DNA of 41,456 nucleotides, from the NCBI GenBank assembly GCA_002298165.1, contig DBMI01000071.1, positions 3,780 to 45,235 of the forward strand, in the 5' to 3' direction. Of the stretch, positions 26,692-34,400 are shown one piece after another. A model generated the notes under the pieces. That model was not told the origin of the DNA and ran no database searches. It saw only the letters and a program-made list of their open reading frames with translations. Within the stretch, counting starts at the first letter, position 1. Each line of letters opens with the position of its first letter. The stretch comes from Desulfarculales bacterium UBA702. GTDB taxonomy: Bacteria; Desulfobacterota; Syntrophobacteria; Syntrophobacterales; Syntrophobacteraceae. Both the position numbers and the translations under genes were made by a program.

Positions 26692-27213
26692 TCACGGTTC
26701 ATCCATAACCGGTGTACAAAACAGCTCCGCCTCCGCTTTGCGCCGCCGCCTGAGGCCGGCTTCCACCGGGGTGCCTGGATTACAGTATTTTGAGAACTGA
26801 TTTTCTACCCATTTTTTATCCCCCCACATTTCTGGGGTGTCGCAGACCCGCGTTATGGAGCCGCGATCCCTGGCTCTGTAGAAATGCGCGCCCAGATTGT
26901 ATGCGAAAGAAATAAGCGCTGCTCGCCGGTTTTTGTTCATCTGTTCCCATGTCGGGATTCTTTCCAGCACGGGGGCGATAACCTCTTCAATTTCATGACG
27001 GAGACACGCCTGGGCCTCATCTTGAGTGATAATATCACCTTTTTTTACCCGGCTCCCGTCGGGGTATGTGGTCGATCCATATCCGATCGTTGGAAGTGCC
27101 CAGCCGCTCAGAGGATCGGGATAGGCACGCGCCCGCCCGTCGGGAAGTTTTTCGTGATAGCCTTCAAACCTCTTTATCAGCTCTATGCCGCACTGCGGGA
27201 TTTCAGCACTCAT
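26692..27213 (-). CDS. Phage-type lysozyme (GH24-like)
   Basis: Predicted muramidase of 173 aa, resembling T4/P22-type endolysins. The catalytic Glu is in LIKRFEGYHE (about residue 16), followed by WALPTIGYGSTTYPDGS, the lysozyme substrate-cleft segment, and later ALISFAYNLGAHFYRARDR and EAGLRRRRKAEAELFC, all characteristic of the fold. No signal peptide or membrane helix is visible, so secretion would need a holin, export through the flagellar apparatus, or lysis. It is transcribed in the same direction as fliR, 104 nt downstream, with an AGGGGGGAGT ribosome-binding site; a small dyad (GATGTA/TACATC) lies in that gap. It may be a prophage relic or a recruited rod-assembly muramidase, since FlgJ here lacks one. 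Confidence 0.85.
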   Translation of the reverse strand: MSAEIPQCGIELIKRFEGYHEKLPDGRARAYPDPLSGWALPTIGYGSTTYPDGSRVKKGDIITQDEAQACLRHEIEEVIAPVLERIPTWEQMNKNRRAALISFAYNLGAHFYRARDRGSITRVCDTPEMWGDKKWVENQFSKYCNPGTPVEAGLRRRRKAEAELFCTPVMDEP

Positions 27214-27317
27214 GACTCCCCCCTGGCTCGATGTAATATGAATACATCCGCATTATTCAGGAGGAAGGATCAGGTAGTGATAATTGGGTTGTTGTGGTCG
27301 GGGATTTTTCGGACGGT

Positions 27318-28088
27318 TTACCTTGAGAGGTTTCCCAGGAAATGAAAAAGGTCGGCAAAACTTCTCCCGGCCATATCGGCCCAGACGACCGAGGTTATCC
27401 CGAGAAAGAGAATTCCCAGGCCGATAGTGATCGGCCAGCTCGTTGCGAGGATATTTACCTGGGGTGCAAACTTGGACATAAGTCCCAGGCCGAGTTGAAC
27501 GAGGATCAGCACGGCCATGACCGGCGCGGCGAGCTTTAGCGCCAGAACGAAGAGCAGGCCTGACATCAGCACTACTTTGGTAAAGAGGGCGGCATCGAGG
27601 GTGAAGGAGCCGACCGGCACGGTTTTGAAACTCTCGACTATCAGTTTCAGTACGATCTGGTGTCCATTCATGGTGAAGAATATCATCATGGCAACCAATT
27701 GCGCCCAAACGCTTATGACGGAGAACTCGGCGCCGGACTGCGGATCGGCCACCTGAGAAAATCCGAATCCCATCTCGAAGCTCACCAGTTCCCCGGCGAG
27801 CTGAAACGCGGCGATGATGATGGCCATTGCGAGTGAATAAATTACCGCGAAGATCACCTCACCAGCTATGACGACAGTGAGGGGAGCGGGATCAAGCGGG
27901 AGCGGCTGCACGCTTTCCCTGATGAAGGGGAGCAGCATGAGGCTCATGGCGAGGATGGTGAGCACCTTTATGTTGTTAGGAAATCCGCCGGTAACGAAGA
28001 TTGGCAGCATGAAAAAGATTACGCTGAGCCGGAGCAGGACCGAGAAGAAGATTGCCAGCTCGGTGGTATTTATGTAAATGCCGGGCAC
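27318..28088 (-). CDS. fliR: Flagellar export gate protein FliR
   Basis: Multi-pass inner-membrane component of the export gate (FliPQR complex), 256 aa, normal length. It shows about six hydrophobic segments, starting with LAIFFSVLLRLSVIFFMLPI, and the FELAGELVSFEMGFGFSQVAD-like conserved region (ELVSFEMGFGFSQVADPQ) in the middle. It lies 4 nt after the fliQ stop. Downstream in the direction of transcription comes the lysozyme gene rather than flhB. Confidence 0.95.
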   Translation of the reverse strand: MPGIYINTTELAIFFSVLLRLSVIFFMLPIFVTGGFPNNIKVLTILAMSLMLLPFIRESVQPLPLDPAPLTVVIAGEVIFAVIYSLAMAIIIAAFQLAGELVSFEMGFGFSQVADPQSGAEFSVISVWAQLVAMMIFFTMNGHQIVLKLIVESFKTVPVGSFTLDAALFTKVVLMSGLLFVLALKLAAPVMAVLILVQLGLGLMSKFAPQVNILATSWPITIGLGILFLGITSVVWADMAGRSFADLFHFLGNLSR

Positions 28089-28092
28089 CGGA

Positions 28093-28362
28093 TCATCCTG
28101 CTATATTGGGGATATTCATTATTACTTCGCGCAAAAAATCGGCCATCTTTGTCATCATCCAGGAGCCGAAAACCATAAGTGCGACAAAGGTCCCGATGAT
28201 TTTGGGAACAAAGGTGATGGTCATCTCCTGAATCTGGGTCACGGACTGAAAAATGCTGACTACGAGACCCAGAATCATGCTCACTATCAGCACCGGAAGG
28301 CTCACCATCAGCATGACTTCCAGCGCCTGCCTGCTGAACCCCACTACGAACTCATGGTTCAT
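28093..28362 (-). CDS. fliQ: Flagellar export gate protein FliQ
   Basis: Small inner-membrane gate subunit of 89 aa, the standard size, with two membrane helices: VMLMVSLPVLIVSMILGLVV and IIGTFVALMVFGSWMMTKM. The central SIFQSVTQIQEMTITFVPK is the FliQ hallmark. It sits 16 nt after fliP and 4 nt before fliR. Confidence 0.96.
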   Translation of the reverse strand: MNHEFVVGFSRQALEVMLMVSLPVLIVSMILGLVVSIFQSVTQIQEMTITFVPKIIGTFVALMVFGSWMMTKMADFLREVIMNIPNIAG

Positions 28363-28378
28363 ATCTTTCGGTCTCCCT

Positions 28379-29176
28379 TTACTGGAAGCTTTTTACAAGG
28401 GAACCAATCAGCAGGTTCCAGCCGTCCACCAGTATGAACAGCATGAGCTTGAAAGGCAGTGAAATCATTACGGGCGGCAGCATCATCATACCCATCGAAA
28501 GCAGGATGCTAGAAATCACCATATCCAGGATTATGAACGGGATGTAGAGCATGAACCCGATCTGGAAAGCGGTCTTGAGTTCGCTGATGACAAACGCGGG
28601 AATTACCGTGGAGATGGAAAGGGATTCGGCATTTTGCGGTTTATCCTTCCCGGACATCGAGACGAAGAGTGCGAGATCGCTCTTTTGGGTGTGTTTGAGC
28701 ATGAATTCCTTCAGGGGGGCGGTTCCGCGCTCGATCAGTTCATCCCCTGAGATCTTCTGTTGCTGATATGGCGTTATCGCTTCCGTGTGAATCTTTTGCC
28801 AGACCGGCTGCATGATAAAGAAGGTCATAAAGAGCGCCAGCCCTATAATAATCTGGTTGGGTGGTGCCTGCTGGGTCCCGAGTGCATGCCTCAGAAACGA
28901 GAGCACTATGGCAAACCGGGTAAAACTGGTCATCAGGATGAGAATTGCGGGGGCAAGAGACAGGATGGTCATGACAAAGATTATCTGCATGATACCTGAA
29001 ACCTGCTGCGGTCCATTTGCGTCATCGAGGCCGATGCGAACTCCGGGTATTTCCAGTCCGGCCGCGCAGCAAAGCGCCGGGATTAAAAGGAAAGTCAATA
29101 ATATCAGGAGAAAAGCAGTTTTCCGGAGAATTTCAGGCTTGAGGATCATCGGTGTCGAAATCGTTGCCATTTTCAT
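28379..29176 (-). CDS. fliP: Flagellar export gate protein FliP
   Basis: Core gate subunit, 265 aa, with a cleavable signal peptide (LLILLTFLLIPALCCAAG) and four membrane helices. Family motifs include MTSFTRFAIVLSFLRHALGT, QQAPPNQIIIGLALFMTFF and VISSILLSMGMMMLPPVMIS. The open frame continues upstream to 29521 through fliO, but ATG at 29176 is chosen since it overlaps the fliO stop (ATGA) and gives the normal protein. This overlap suggests coupled translation with fliO. Confidence 0.96.
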   Translation of the reverse strand: MKMATISTPMILKPEILRKTAFLLILLTFLLIPALCCAAGLEIPGVRIGLDDANGPQQVSGIMQIIFVMTILSLAPAILILMTSFTRFAIVLSFLRHALGTQQAPPNQIIIGLALFMTFFIMQPVWQKIHTEAITPYQQQKISGDELIERGTAPLKEFMLKHTQKSDLALFVSMSGKDKPQNAESLSISTVIPAFVISELKTAFQIGFMLYIPFIILDMVISSILLSMGMMMLPPVMISLPFKLMLFILVDGWNLLIGSLVKSFQ

Positions 29177-29472
29177 GAAATATCTACTTTGGCCCCGACG
29201 GCCGAAGTGTCGGCTGTTTCGGGCAGGTTTGCAAGGCTCATGTTCTGTGGAGAAATGCCGACCAGCACCTTCTGCCCTCCGGGGATCTTTACCAGGAGCA
29301 GGTGGTGGCGAGGGCCGAAGGATTGTTTCGAAACCACTTCCATTGACGGCTGTATCGAGGATTTTCGCACCATGCCGCCCCATCGCTTCAATCCGTGGAT
29401 GATGGCGAAAAAGAGGCCCAGGACGAGGGCGAGACTTCCTGCGACCTTTAAGAGTTGAAGCGCGAAATCCAT
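29173..29472 (-). CDS. fliO: Flagellar assembly protein FliO
   Basis: Small membrane protein (99 aa) that helps FliP assemble. One N-terminal membrane helix (VAGSLALVLGLFFAIIHGLK) is followed by a soluble domain with VVSKQSFGPRHHLLLVKIPG and KVLVGISPQNMSLA, the typical FliO pattern. It overlaps fliP at ATGA and follows fliN by 45 nt. The short length is normal for the family outside enteric bacteria. Confidence 0.92.
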   Translation of the reverse strand: MDFALQLLKVAGSLALVLGLFFAIIHGLKRWGGMVRKSSIQPSMEVVSKQSFGPRHHLLLVKIPGGQKVLVGISPQNMSLANLPETADTSAVGAKVDIS

Positions 29473-29517
29473 GAAAAGCCCCTGGGATCGGATTGCTTGA
29501 GCATTGAAACGACAGGT

Positions 29518-29835
29518 TCAACCTAACTGTTTTACGCGTTCCGTGGTGCTGATTATGTCTGTTACCCGGACCCCGAATTTCTCATTGACCACAACGGCTT
29601 CGCCTCTGGCTACCAGTTTGTGATTAATGAGTATCTCAAGGGGCTCTCCGGCAAGCTTGCTCAATTCGATGACCGAGCCCTGTCCGAGTTGCAGAAGGTC
29701 GTTGATCATCATTTTGGTGCGGCCGAGTTCGACCGAGATCTCCAGGGGAATATCGAGAAGAAAATCAAGGTCACGCATTCCTTTAGGTCCCTGTCCCTTT
29801 TCAAGTGTTGGAAATTGAGCGTCTTCGCCGTCCAT
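29518..29835 (-). CDS. fliN: Flagellar switch protein FliN
   Basis: C-ring switch subunit, 105 aa, consisting mainly of the C-terminal SpoA domain. Signatures are LLDIPLEISVELGRTKM, LLQLGQGSVIELSKLAGEPL and INHKLVARGEAVVVNEKFG, then VRVTDIISTTERVKQL. The ribosome-binding site GGAGGGATAAAA precedes the ATG. It follows fliM by 46 nt. The N-terminal segment is shorter than the 137-aa enteric form. Confidence 0.96.
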   Translation of the reverse strand: MDGEDAQFPTLEKGQGPKGMRDLDFLLDIPLEISVELGRTKMMINDLLQLGQGSVIELSKLAGEPLEILINHKLVARGEAVVVNEKFGVRVTDIISTTERVKQLG

Positions 29836-29881
29836 TTTTATCCCTCCGGTCCTTTGGCCCAGTGTTCATTAGAGCCGTTTC

Positions 29882-30910
29882 TCAATCGCCTCCGGTTACA
29901 TCGCCGCAAATCCGAAAAGCCTGATTCCCGTGATGAACACCCGCCGTGGCGCTGAATTTGGGAACGCCCTCAACCCTGACCGTCAGCGGCTTGTTCACAT
30001 CGTGGTCAAGCATGATGACATCGCCGATTTCCATGTTCAGCAATTCACTTCCCTTGAGAGAGGTCCTGCCGAGTTCGACGATCATCTCGACGGTAACCTC
30101 GTGAAGGCGCCTTTGCATGCGGTTCGACCACTCCGAATCGACTTCGAGCTGATCGCTCTGGTAGCTTGCGTAAAGCTTTGACCTTATCGGCTCGATGGTG
30201 GAGTAGGGGAGCACCATGGCCATTCTGCCCATCAGCCTGTCCATTTCCACCTCGAAGCGCACCACAATGGCTACGTCAGTCGGAGGAATGATTGCGGCAA
30301 ACTGCGGGTTAACTTCAGATCGAACATAATTGAAGACTACGGGAGATATCGGTTCCCATGCCTGGTCCATGTCCTTGAGAGCCATTTTAACAACTTTGTT
30401 GATGACCCTGTATTCAATCGAGGTGAAGTCACGGCCCTCGATTTTATAACTGCTTCGGCCCGAGCCGCCGAAAAAGCAGTCCACGAGATTGAAGATGAGG
30501 CGGCTCTCAATCATGAACAGGGCATGGCCGCGAAGCATGTCGGGTTTAAGGATGTGAAGGCTGGTGGGTACCGGCAGGGTTCGGGTGAATTCGCCAAACT
30601 TGATCATTTCGGCCGGGCAGACGTTTATATCGAGCATTCGCCTCAGGGCGCCGGAAAGAGAGACGCGGTGAATTTTCGCGAACCTGTCGTTGATGATATC
30701 AAGGGTGGGCATGCGCCCGCGAACGATCCTGTCCTGGCTGGTCAGATCGAATACCCGTACATCAGCGGGTGGCTCATCGACCCTTGCCGACTGTTTTGGC
30801 ACGGCCGTCGCCGTCGCGGACGGCGCTGCTGGGGTAGCTGCTTCGACTTGACCGTCGTCCAGTCCCTTTAACAGGGCATCGACTTCATCCTGGGAAAGTA
30901 TTTTTTCCAT
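29882..30910 (-). CDS. fliM: Flagellar motor switch protein FliM
   Basis: C-ring protein that binds phosphorylated CheY, 342 aa. The N-terminal CheY-binding peptide LSQDEVDALLKG is present, and the middle CheC-like domain has RIHRVSLSGALRRMLDINV-type sequence (AKIHRVSLSGALRRML) and FFGGSGR. The C-terminal SpoA domain has TVEMIVELGRTSLKGSELLN and GDVIMLDHDVNKPLTVRVEG. A linker rich in alanine and proline separates the first two parts. Presence of the CheY peptide indicates chemotaxis control, although no che genes lie in this window. Confidence 0.97.
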   Translation of the reverse strand: MEKILSQDEVDALLKGLDDGQVEAATPAAPSATATAVPKQSARVDEPPADVRVFDLTSQDRIVRGRMPTLDIINDRFAKIHRVSLSGALRRMLDINVCPAEMIKFGEFTRTLPVPTSLHILKPDMLRGHALFMIESRLIFNLVDCFFGGSGRSSYKIEGRDFTSIEYRVINKVVKMALKDMDQAWEPISPVVFNYVRSEVNPQFAAIIPPTDVAIVVRFEVEMDRLMGRMAMVLPYSTIEPIRSKLYASYQSDQLEVDSEWSNRMQRRLHEVTVEMIVELGRTSLKGSELLNMEIGDVIMLDHDVNKPLTVRVEGVPKFSATAGVHHGNQAFRICGDVTGGD

Positions 30911-30927
30911 CAGCGAACAGCCCCGGT

Positions 30928-31398
30928 TTACTGGATAAGAAACTCAGTAAAGTAGATGTCCTGTATCTGGCCTCTTTTCAGGGCCTTGTTCATCGCCGCC
31001 GCCAGTTCATGTTTAAGGTTGATCCGGTCCTCGGCCTTGGAGATGTCTTCGACTTCCTTGCCCGCAAGTATCATCAGAACCGCGTCCCGCATTTCGTAGA
31101 TCCGCGACGTGAATTCGGCCATGCATTGCTGGTTGGACAGCTTGGCCCTCATCGTTATCTTTACGAATCTTTTCCCGCCCGGATCGCTCAGATTGACTAT
31201 GAAGGAGTCCATCTCTTTTACTATTGGCTCCGATTCCTGCACCGCGGCCTCGCCCTCTTTCGGCTGGGCGAAAAATTTCAGGTATGCGCCGGCCCCTCCG
31301 CCGCCTAACAGCAGCAGGGCAATGATCAAAATTAAAACTGTCTTAGAAGATTTTTTTGACGGTTCGCCTGTCGTCTGCTCTTCAGCTTCTGGGGCCAT
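30928..31398 (-). CDS. fliL: Flagellar basal-body protein FliL
   Basis: Single-pass inner-membrane protein near the stator, 156 aa. A short acidic cytoplasmic N-terminus precedes the helix TVLILIIALLLLGGGGAGAY, then the periplasmic domain with MDSFIVNLSDPGGKRFVKIT, IYEMRDAVLMILAGKEVEDI and DIYFTEFLIQ, all standard for FliL. The frame extends to 31446, but ATG at 31398 is chosen because GAAGGA lies 6 nt upstream. It is the first gene of the fliLMNOPQR run, and the sigma-54 promoter at 31479-31494 lies about 70 nt before it. Confidence 0.95.
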   Translation of the reverse strand: MAPEAEEQTTGEPSKKSSKTVLILIIALLLLGGGGAGAYLKFFAQPKEGEAAVQESEPIVKEMDSFIVNLSDPGGKRFVKITMRAKLSNQQCMAEFTSRIYEMRDAVLMILAGKEVEDISKAEDRINLKHELAAAMNKALKRGQIQDIYFTEFLIQ

Positions 31399-31478
31399 CT
31401 GTAGTCCTTCCACTGTCGTTCTAGGGTTTTCCAGGCCCCCGCACATGGGTGCCCGAGTTATTTCATCCGGACCTATTG

Positions 31479-31494
31479 AGCAATGAATATGCCA
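31479..31494 (-). promoter_or_regulatory. Sigma-54 (RpoN) promoter of the fliLMNOPQR operon
   Basis: On the minus strand TGGCAT-ATTCA-TTGCT has GG and GC with the -24/-12 spacing. Predicted start site about 31468, some 70 nt before the fliL ATG. It is almost identical in form to the flgF promoter (TGGCAT-N5-TTGCW). Confidence 0.82.
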
Positions 31495-31698
31495 GAAACA
31501 GGATCCGGAGGGCGAAAGGCCTATCTCCTGTCGCGCAGCAGGGATGAAACCGCGGAGATCGCGGAGAACACAGAGATGCAGAATATAAGTGGGGGAGAGC
31601 CGTGTAAGGTTAGTTCACCGCCCAAATCCGGCCACCGTCAAAAACCGCTTCATTGATCGACCCTGAAACGGGTCATTTCCGCCAAACGTGGTGCTTTA

Positions 31699-31726
31699 CC
31701 GGTCAACCTTTTGACATTTTGACCGG
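31699..31726. promoter_or_regulatory. 28-bp dyad, candidate activator site between fliL and flgD
   Basis: Perfect 8-bp arms CCGGTCAA and TTGACCGG are separated by 12 bp. The centre lies about 245 bp from the fliL start site and 225 bp from the flgD start site, a position typical of enhancers for sigma-54 activators. Binding by a FleQ/FlrC-type protein is inference. Confidence 0.4.
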
Positions 31727-31909
31727 CATGTCAGTAGATCATCCCTCGATTTCAATTTTCAGTGTTGAAAAAATTTTGCCTCTTTTTTGGGCAAACCGGA
31801 AAAAAATGCACGGCCGGCAGAAAAATTTTCCGGGAAATTTTTGCAGGAAGAGGCTGGTGCGATTGGATAAATGCCCGGAATAACTCATATTGAATGGAAT
31901 GGCACCGGC

Positions 31910-31925
31910 TGGTATCGCTCTTGCT
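31910..31925 (+). promoter_or_regulatory. Sigma-54-like promoter of flgD-flgE
   Basis: TGGTAT-CGCTC-TTGCT keeps GG and GC at the right spacing and differs from the other two flagellar sigma-54 sites at one conserved position. Predicted start near 31936, followed by a GAGGAG ribosome-binding site and the flgD ATG at 31983. Confidence 0.68.
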
Positions 31926-31982
31926 CTTACACGGGTCGGCAATACCGCGATGAGCGGCAAACTTATTTCGAGGAGATTAAAG

Positions 31983-32867
31983 ATGGCCACAAGCGGAGTA
32001 TCGGGACTTCTTGGGTCAAACGTACAGAGCGACACTTCTTCAACGACGACGTCAGCCACTTCGAACGCGTTCAACATGAATTCGTTCCTGACGATGTTTA
32101 TGACCCAGTTGAAATACCAGGACCCCACAAATCCGGCGCAGTCATCCGAGCTTGCCGCCCAGCTCGCCCAGTTTTCAACGGTCGAGAAGCTTACCGATGC
32201 GGCCTCGACACTGAAAAATATTCAGAGCTATACCGCTGCCATAAACAACGCGGGAATGGCATCGCTTGTCGGAAAGAATGTAACGGGGCAGATGAGCACG
32301 CTGGATGTGAAAGGCGATTCCGTGGGCGCCCTCGACTACCAGCTCGACTCGGCAACTTCCGGAGTAACCGTCACGATAAAGGATTCTACCGGTAAAACGG
32401 TATTTAGCGAGAGCAGGGGGGACCAGGTAGCCGGTAGTTACAAGATTTCGTGGGACGGAAAGGATTCAAGCGGTACGAAGGTGGCCGACGGCACCTATAC
32501 AGTCGAGGTACAGGGTAAGGATTCGGACGGCAATTCCACGACGATCACGCCCACTAAAACCGGCACGGTTGCATCTCTCGTCCTGGACGACGCCAATCCT
32601 TACTACCTGCTCTCCGACGGCACCAAGCTAAACGCAGCCGGGGTGGTCGGTGTTGCGACAACCACCACGACAGGCAGCACATCAGCCTCCGCAACCAAAA
32701 CGGGAAGCACGTCAACTACCGGAAGCACCACGTCAAGCACATCGACAGCAGATAGCACATCGACGGACAGCGCGACTGATACGAGCAGCGTCTCTTCGGC
32801 GATCAACAGCATTACATCAAAGCTTTCGACCTTATCGAGCTTATCAAGTCTTGTGGGAGTTTTATAG
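31983..32867 (+). CDS. flgD: Flagellar hook capping/scaffold protein FlgD
   Basis: Scaffold that caps the growing hook, 294 aa. The conserved N-terminal NSFLTMFMTQLKYQDPTNPA is present, followed by LAQFSTVEKLTDAASTLKNI, then the FlgD immunoglobulin-like part (YKISWDGKDSSGTKVADGTY). The C-terminal 65 residues are almost only serine, threonine and alanine, an extra low-complexity tail that lengthens the protein beyond the common 220-240 aa. The frame opens at 31890 but ATG at 31983 is chosen: the sigma-54 promoter lies inside the longer frame and GAGGAG precedes the later ATG. First gene of flgD-flgE. Confidence 0.92.
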   Translation: MATSGVSGLLGSNVQSDTSSTTTSATSNAFNMNSFLTMFMTQLKYQDPTNPAQSSELAAQLAQFSTVEKLTDAASTLKNIQSYTAAINNAGMASLVGKNVTGQMSTLDVKGDSVGALDYQLDSATSGVTVTIKDSTGKTVFSESRGDQVAGSYKISWDGKDSSGTKVADGTYTVEVQGKDSDGNSTTITPTKTGTVASLVLDDANPYYLLSDGTKLNAAGVVGVATTTTTGSTSASATKTGSTSTTGSTTSSTSTADSTSTDSATDTSSVSSAINSITSKLSTLSSLSSLVGVL

Positions 32868-32918
32868 AATTTTGGATCTTAAAAGCTTTTAAATGCCCTC
32901 TGGGAAAGGAGAAATAAA

Positions 32919-33737
32919 ATGGGAGTCAGCAATGCAATGTACACGGCGGTAACGGGCCTGGACAGCTTCGGGACGGCACTGGGAGTGGTGAGCGACAACA
33001 TCGCCAACGCAAACTCGACAGGCTGGAAATCAAATAGCGCAGTCTTCGGCGACCTGGTTGCCGGAATAATGGCCAACCAGTCAGGCCAGCAGGTGAGCGA
33101 AGGAACCGGCACATCGATTCTCGGTATTGCAACCGACTTTACCACCGGTGCAACCCAGAAAACCGGTACCTGGTCTAATGTAATGATACAGGGGAAGGGG
33201 TTCTTTGAGGTGCACTCCACACAGGCCGGCGGGACCAGCTACTACACACGCGATGGTGCATTTACAGTAAAGCAGGCTACCCCTACAACTGGATACCTGG
33301 TGAATGAAGAAGGCTATTTCGTCCAAGGCGTTGCTGGTAATCTGCAGGTTCAGACTTGGACCGCCGGAGTTCCGGACTATTCAAGTTGGGAAATTAAAAG
33401 TACTGGCGAGATAGTGGGCACTCGATCAAATGGTACCGGTAAGGATTCGCTCGGGACTCTCTTGTTGTCAACTTTTCCGAATGAACAGGGGCTAATCAGG
33501 AAGGGAAGTAACTTGCTCATTGCCAGTACTGATGCGGGTAATGCGGCAGTGAATACTGCCGCAGCCACGAATCCGGAAGCCGGGACAGTCATCTCCGGCG
33601 CAATAGAAGGCTCCAATGTGGACCTGGCAAAAGAGATGGTGAATATGATTATCTACCAGTCCGACTACACGGCCAACTCGAAGGCAATCACCACGGCAAA
33701 CAACATGCTGGATACGGTTGTGAATCTGGTAAGATAG
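32919..33737 (+). CDS. flgE: Short FlgE-family hook protein
   Basis: Hook or hook-like axial protein of 272 aa. The N-terminus (NAMYTAVTGLDSFGTALGVV; SDNIANANSTGWKSNSAVFG) and C-terminus (IEGSNVDLAKEMVNMIIYQS; ITTANNMLDTVVNL) match FlgE more closely than FlgG or FlgF, especially the NVDLAKEM segment. Typical FlgE proteins are 400 aa or longer; the middle D1/D2 hook domains here are reduced to a short insert (IQGKGFFEVHSTQAGGTSYY). It directly follows flgD by 51 nt, the expected place for the hook gene, with AAAGGAG upstream and a 14-bp perfect palindrome (TTAAAAGCTTTTAA) at 32879. A FlgG-sized paralog cannot be excluded. Confidence 0.8.
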   Translation: MGVSNAMYTAVTGLDSFGTALGVVSDNIANANSTGWKSNSAVFGDLVAGIMANQSGQQVSEGTGTSILGIATDFTTGATQKTGTWSNVMIQGKGFFEVHSTQAGGTSYYTRDGAFTVKQATPTTGYLVNEEGYFVQGVAGNLQVQTWTAGVPDYSSWEIKSTGEIVGTRSNGTGKDSLGTLLLSTFPNEQGLIRKGSNLLIASTDAGNAAVNTAAATNPEAGTVISGAIEGSNVDLAKEMVNMIIYQSDYTANSKAITTANNMLDTVVNLVR

Positions 33738-33789
33738 TGTAGGGTTTAGCAGCAGCAGGCAGTAAGCCTGCTCGGCTGAGAAATTAAAG

Positions 33790-33827
33790 GGTGGGCACGG
33801 TTTTCATTGTGCCCACCAATTTTTTTG
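33790..33827 (+). terminator. Terminator after flgE, built on a repeat hairpin
   Basis: Stem GGTGGGCAC/GTGCCCACC with a 10-nt loop, followed by AATTTTTTT on the plus strand. The same stem recurs at 26354-26380, so the terminator uses or arose from an intergenic repeat. Confidence 0.75.
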
Positions 33828-33917
33828 GGGATTAGTCGGCGCGATGGGTGATCTGGCGCCCGGAAGCGGATACGACGGTTTTACGGTTGCGCACTGTTGC
33901 GGCAATTTCGGGTCTGC

Positions 33918-34290
33918 GGCAAGGTCCCCGACCTTGCCGGCTGCACCGACCGAAGGTCTCCAGGGATATCGCAGCACTACAATTCAAATAGAATCCGCCA
34001 GATGCCGCTCGGTTTCAGTGAAGGTCAACGCAAGAGAAAAAGTTTTCGGCCCCTAGACTGTGCTGAAAGGGCGGAGACCTTTAGTCGATAGCAGTGGCGC
34101 GGTCGGGACGGGCTATTGCCCAAAAGGCATTCCGATGAAAATCCCCCTCCCTTGACGGGAGGGGCCAGGGGAGGGTGTTAAAAAGATCTAACAATTTCAG
34201 CCCCCCCCCAACCCCTCCCACAAGGGGAGGGGAGCTTGCCTTCACGCTGCGCCGCGTTTATTTCGGTTCCGCTTTTGGGCAACAGCCCGG
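33918..34290. repeat. Composite GC-rich intergenic repeat, copy 2
   Basis: Starts with a 10-bp stem CGGCAAGGTC/GACCTTGCCG, then CGACCGAAGGTCTCCAGGG, the CCCTCCC/GGGAGGGG palindrome, AAAAGATCTAACAATTT and a C-run followed by a second CCCTCCC/GGGGAGGGG palindrome. It is the same family as 26516-26655 and as both window edges. No gene is seen between flgE and 34401. Confidence 0.65.
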
Positions 34291-34400
34291 GGAGACCGCG
34301 CCATAACGGGGCGAGGGACCGCTCCATAACGGTGAGCAACTGTGTTATGAGAGACCGCTAACCAGTGGGGCAGGCTTTCCAGCCTGCCAATCCGGCGAGA

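Noticed and set aside
28379..29521. A 380-residue FliP with a long N-terminal extension
   Set aside because: The extension is the fliO region read in another frame; the ATG overlapping the fliO stop gives the normal FliP with a signal peptide.
30183..30192. GCCGATAA (minus strand) inside fliM as a FliA promoter
   Set aside because: It lies within coding sequence with no -35 partner, and one such 8-mer is expected by chance in the window.
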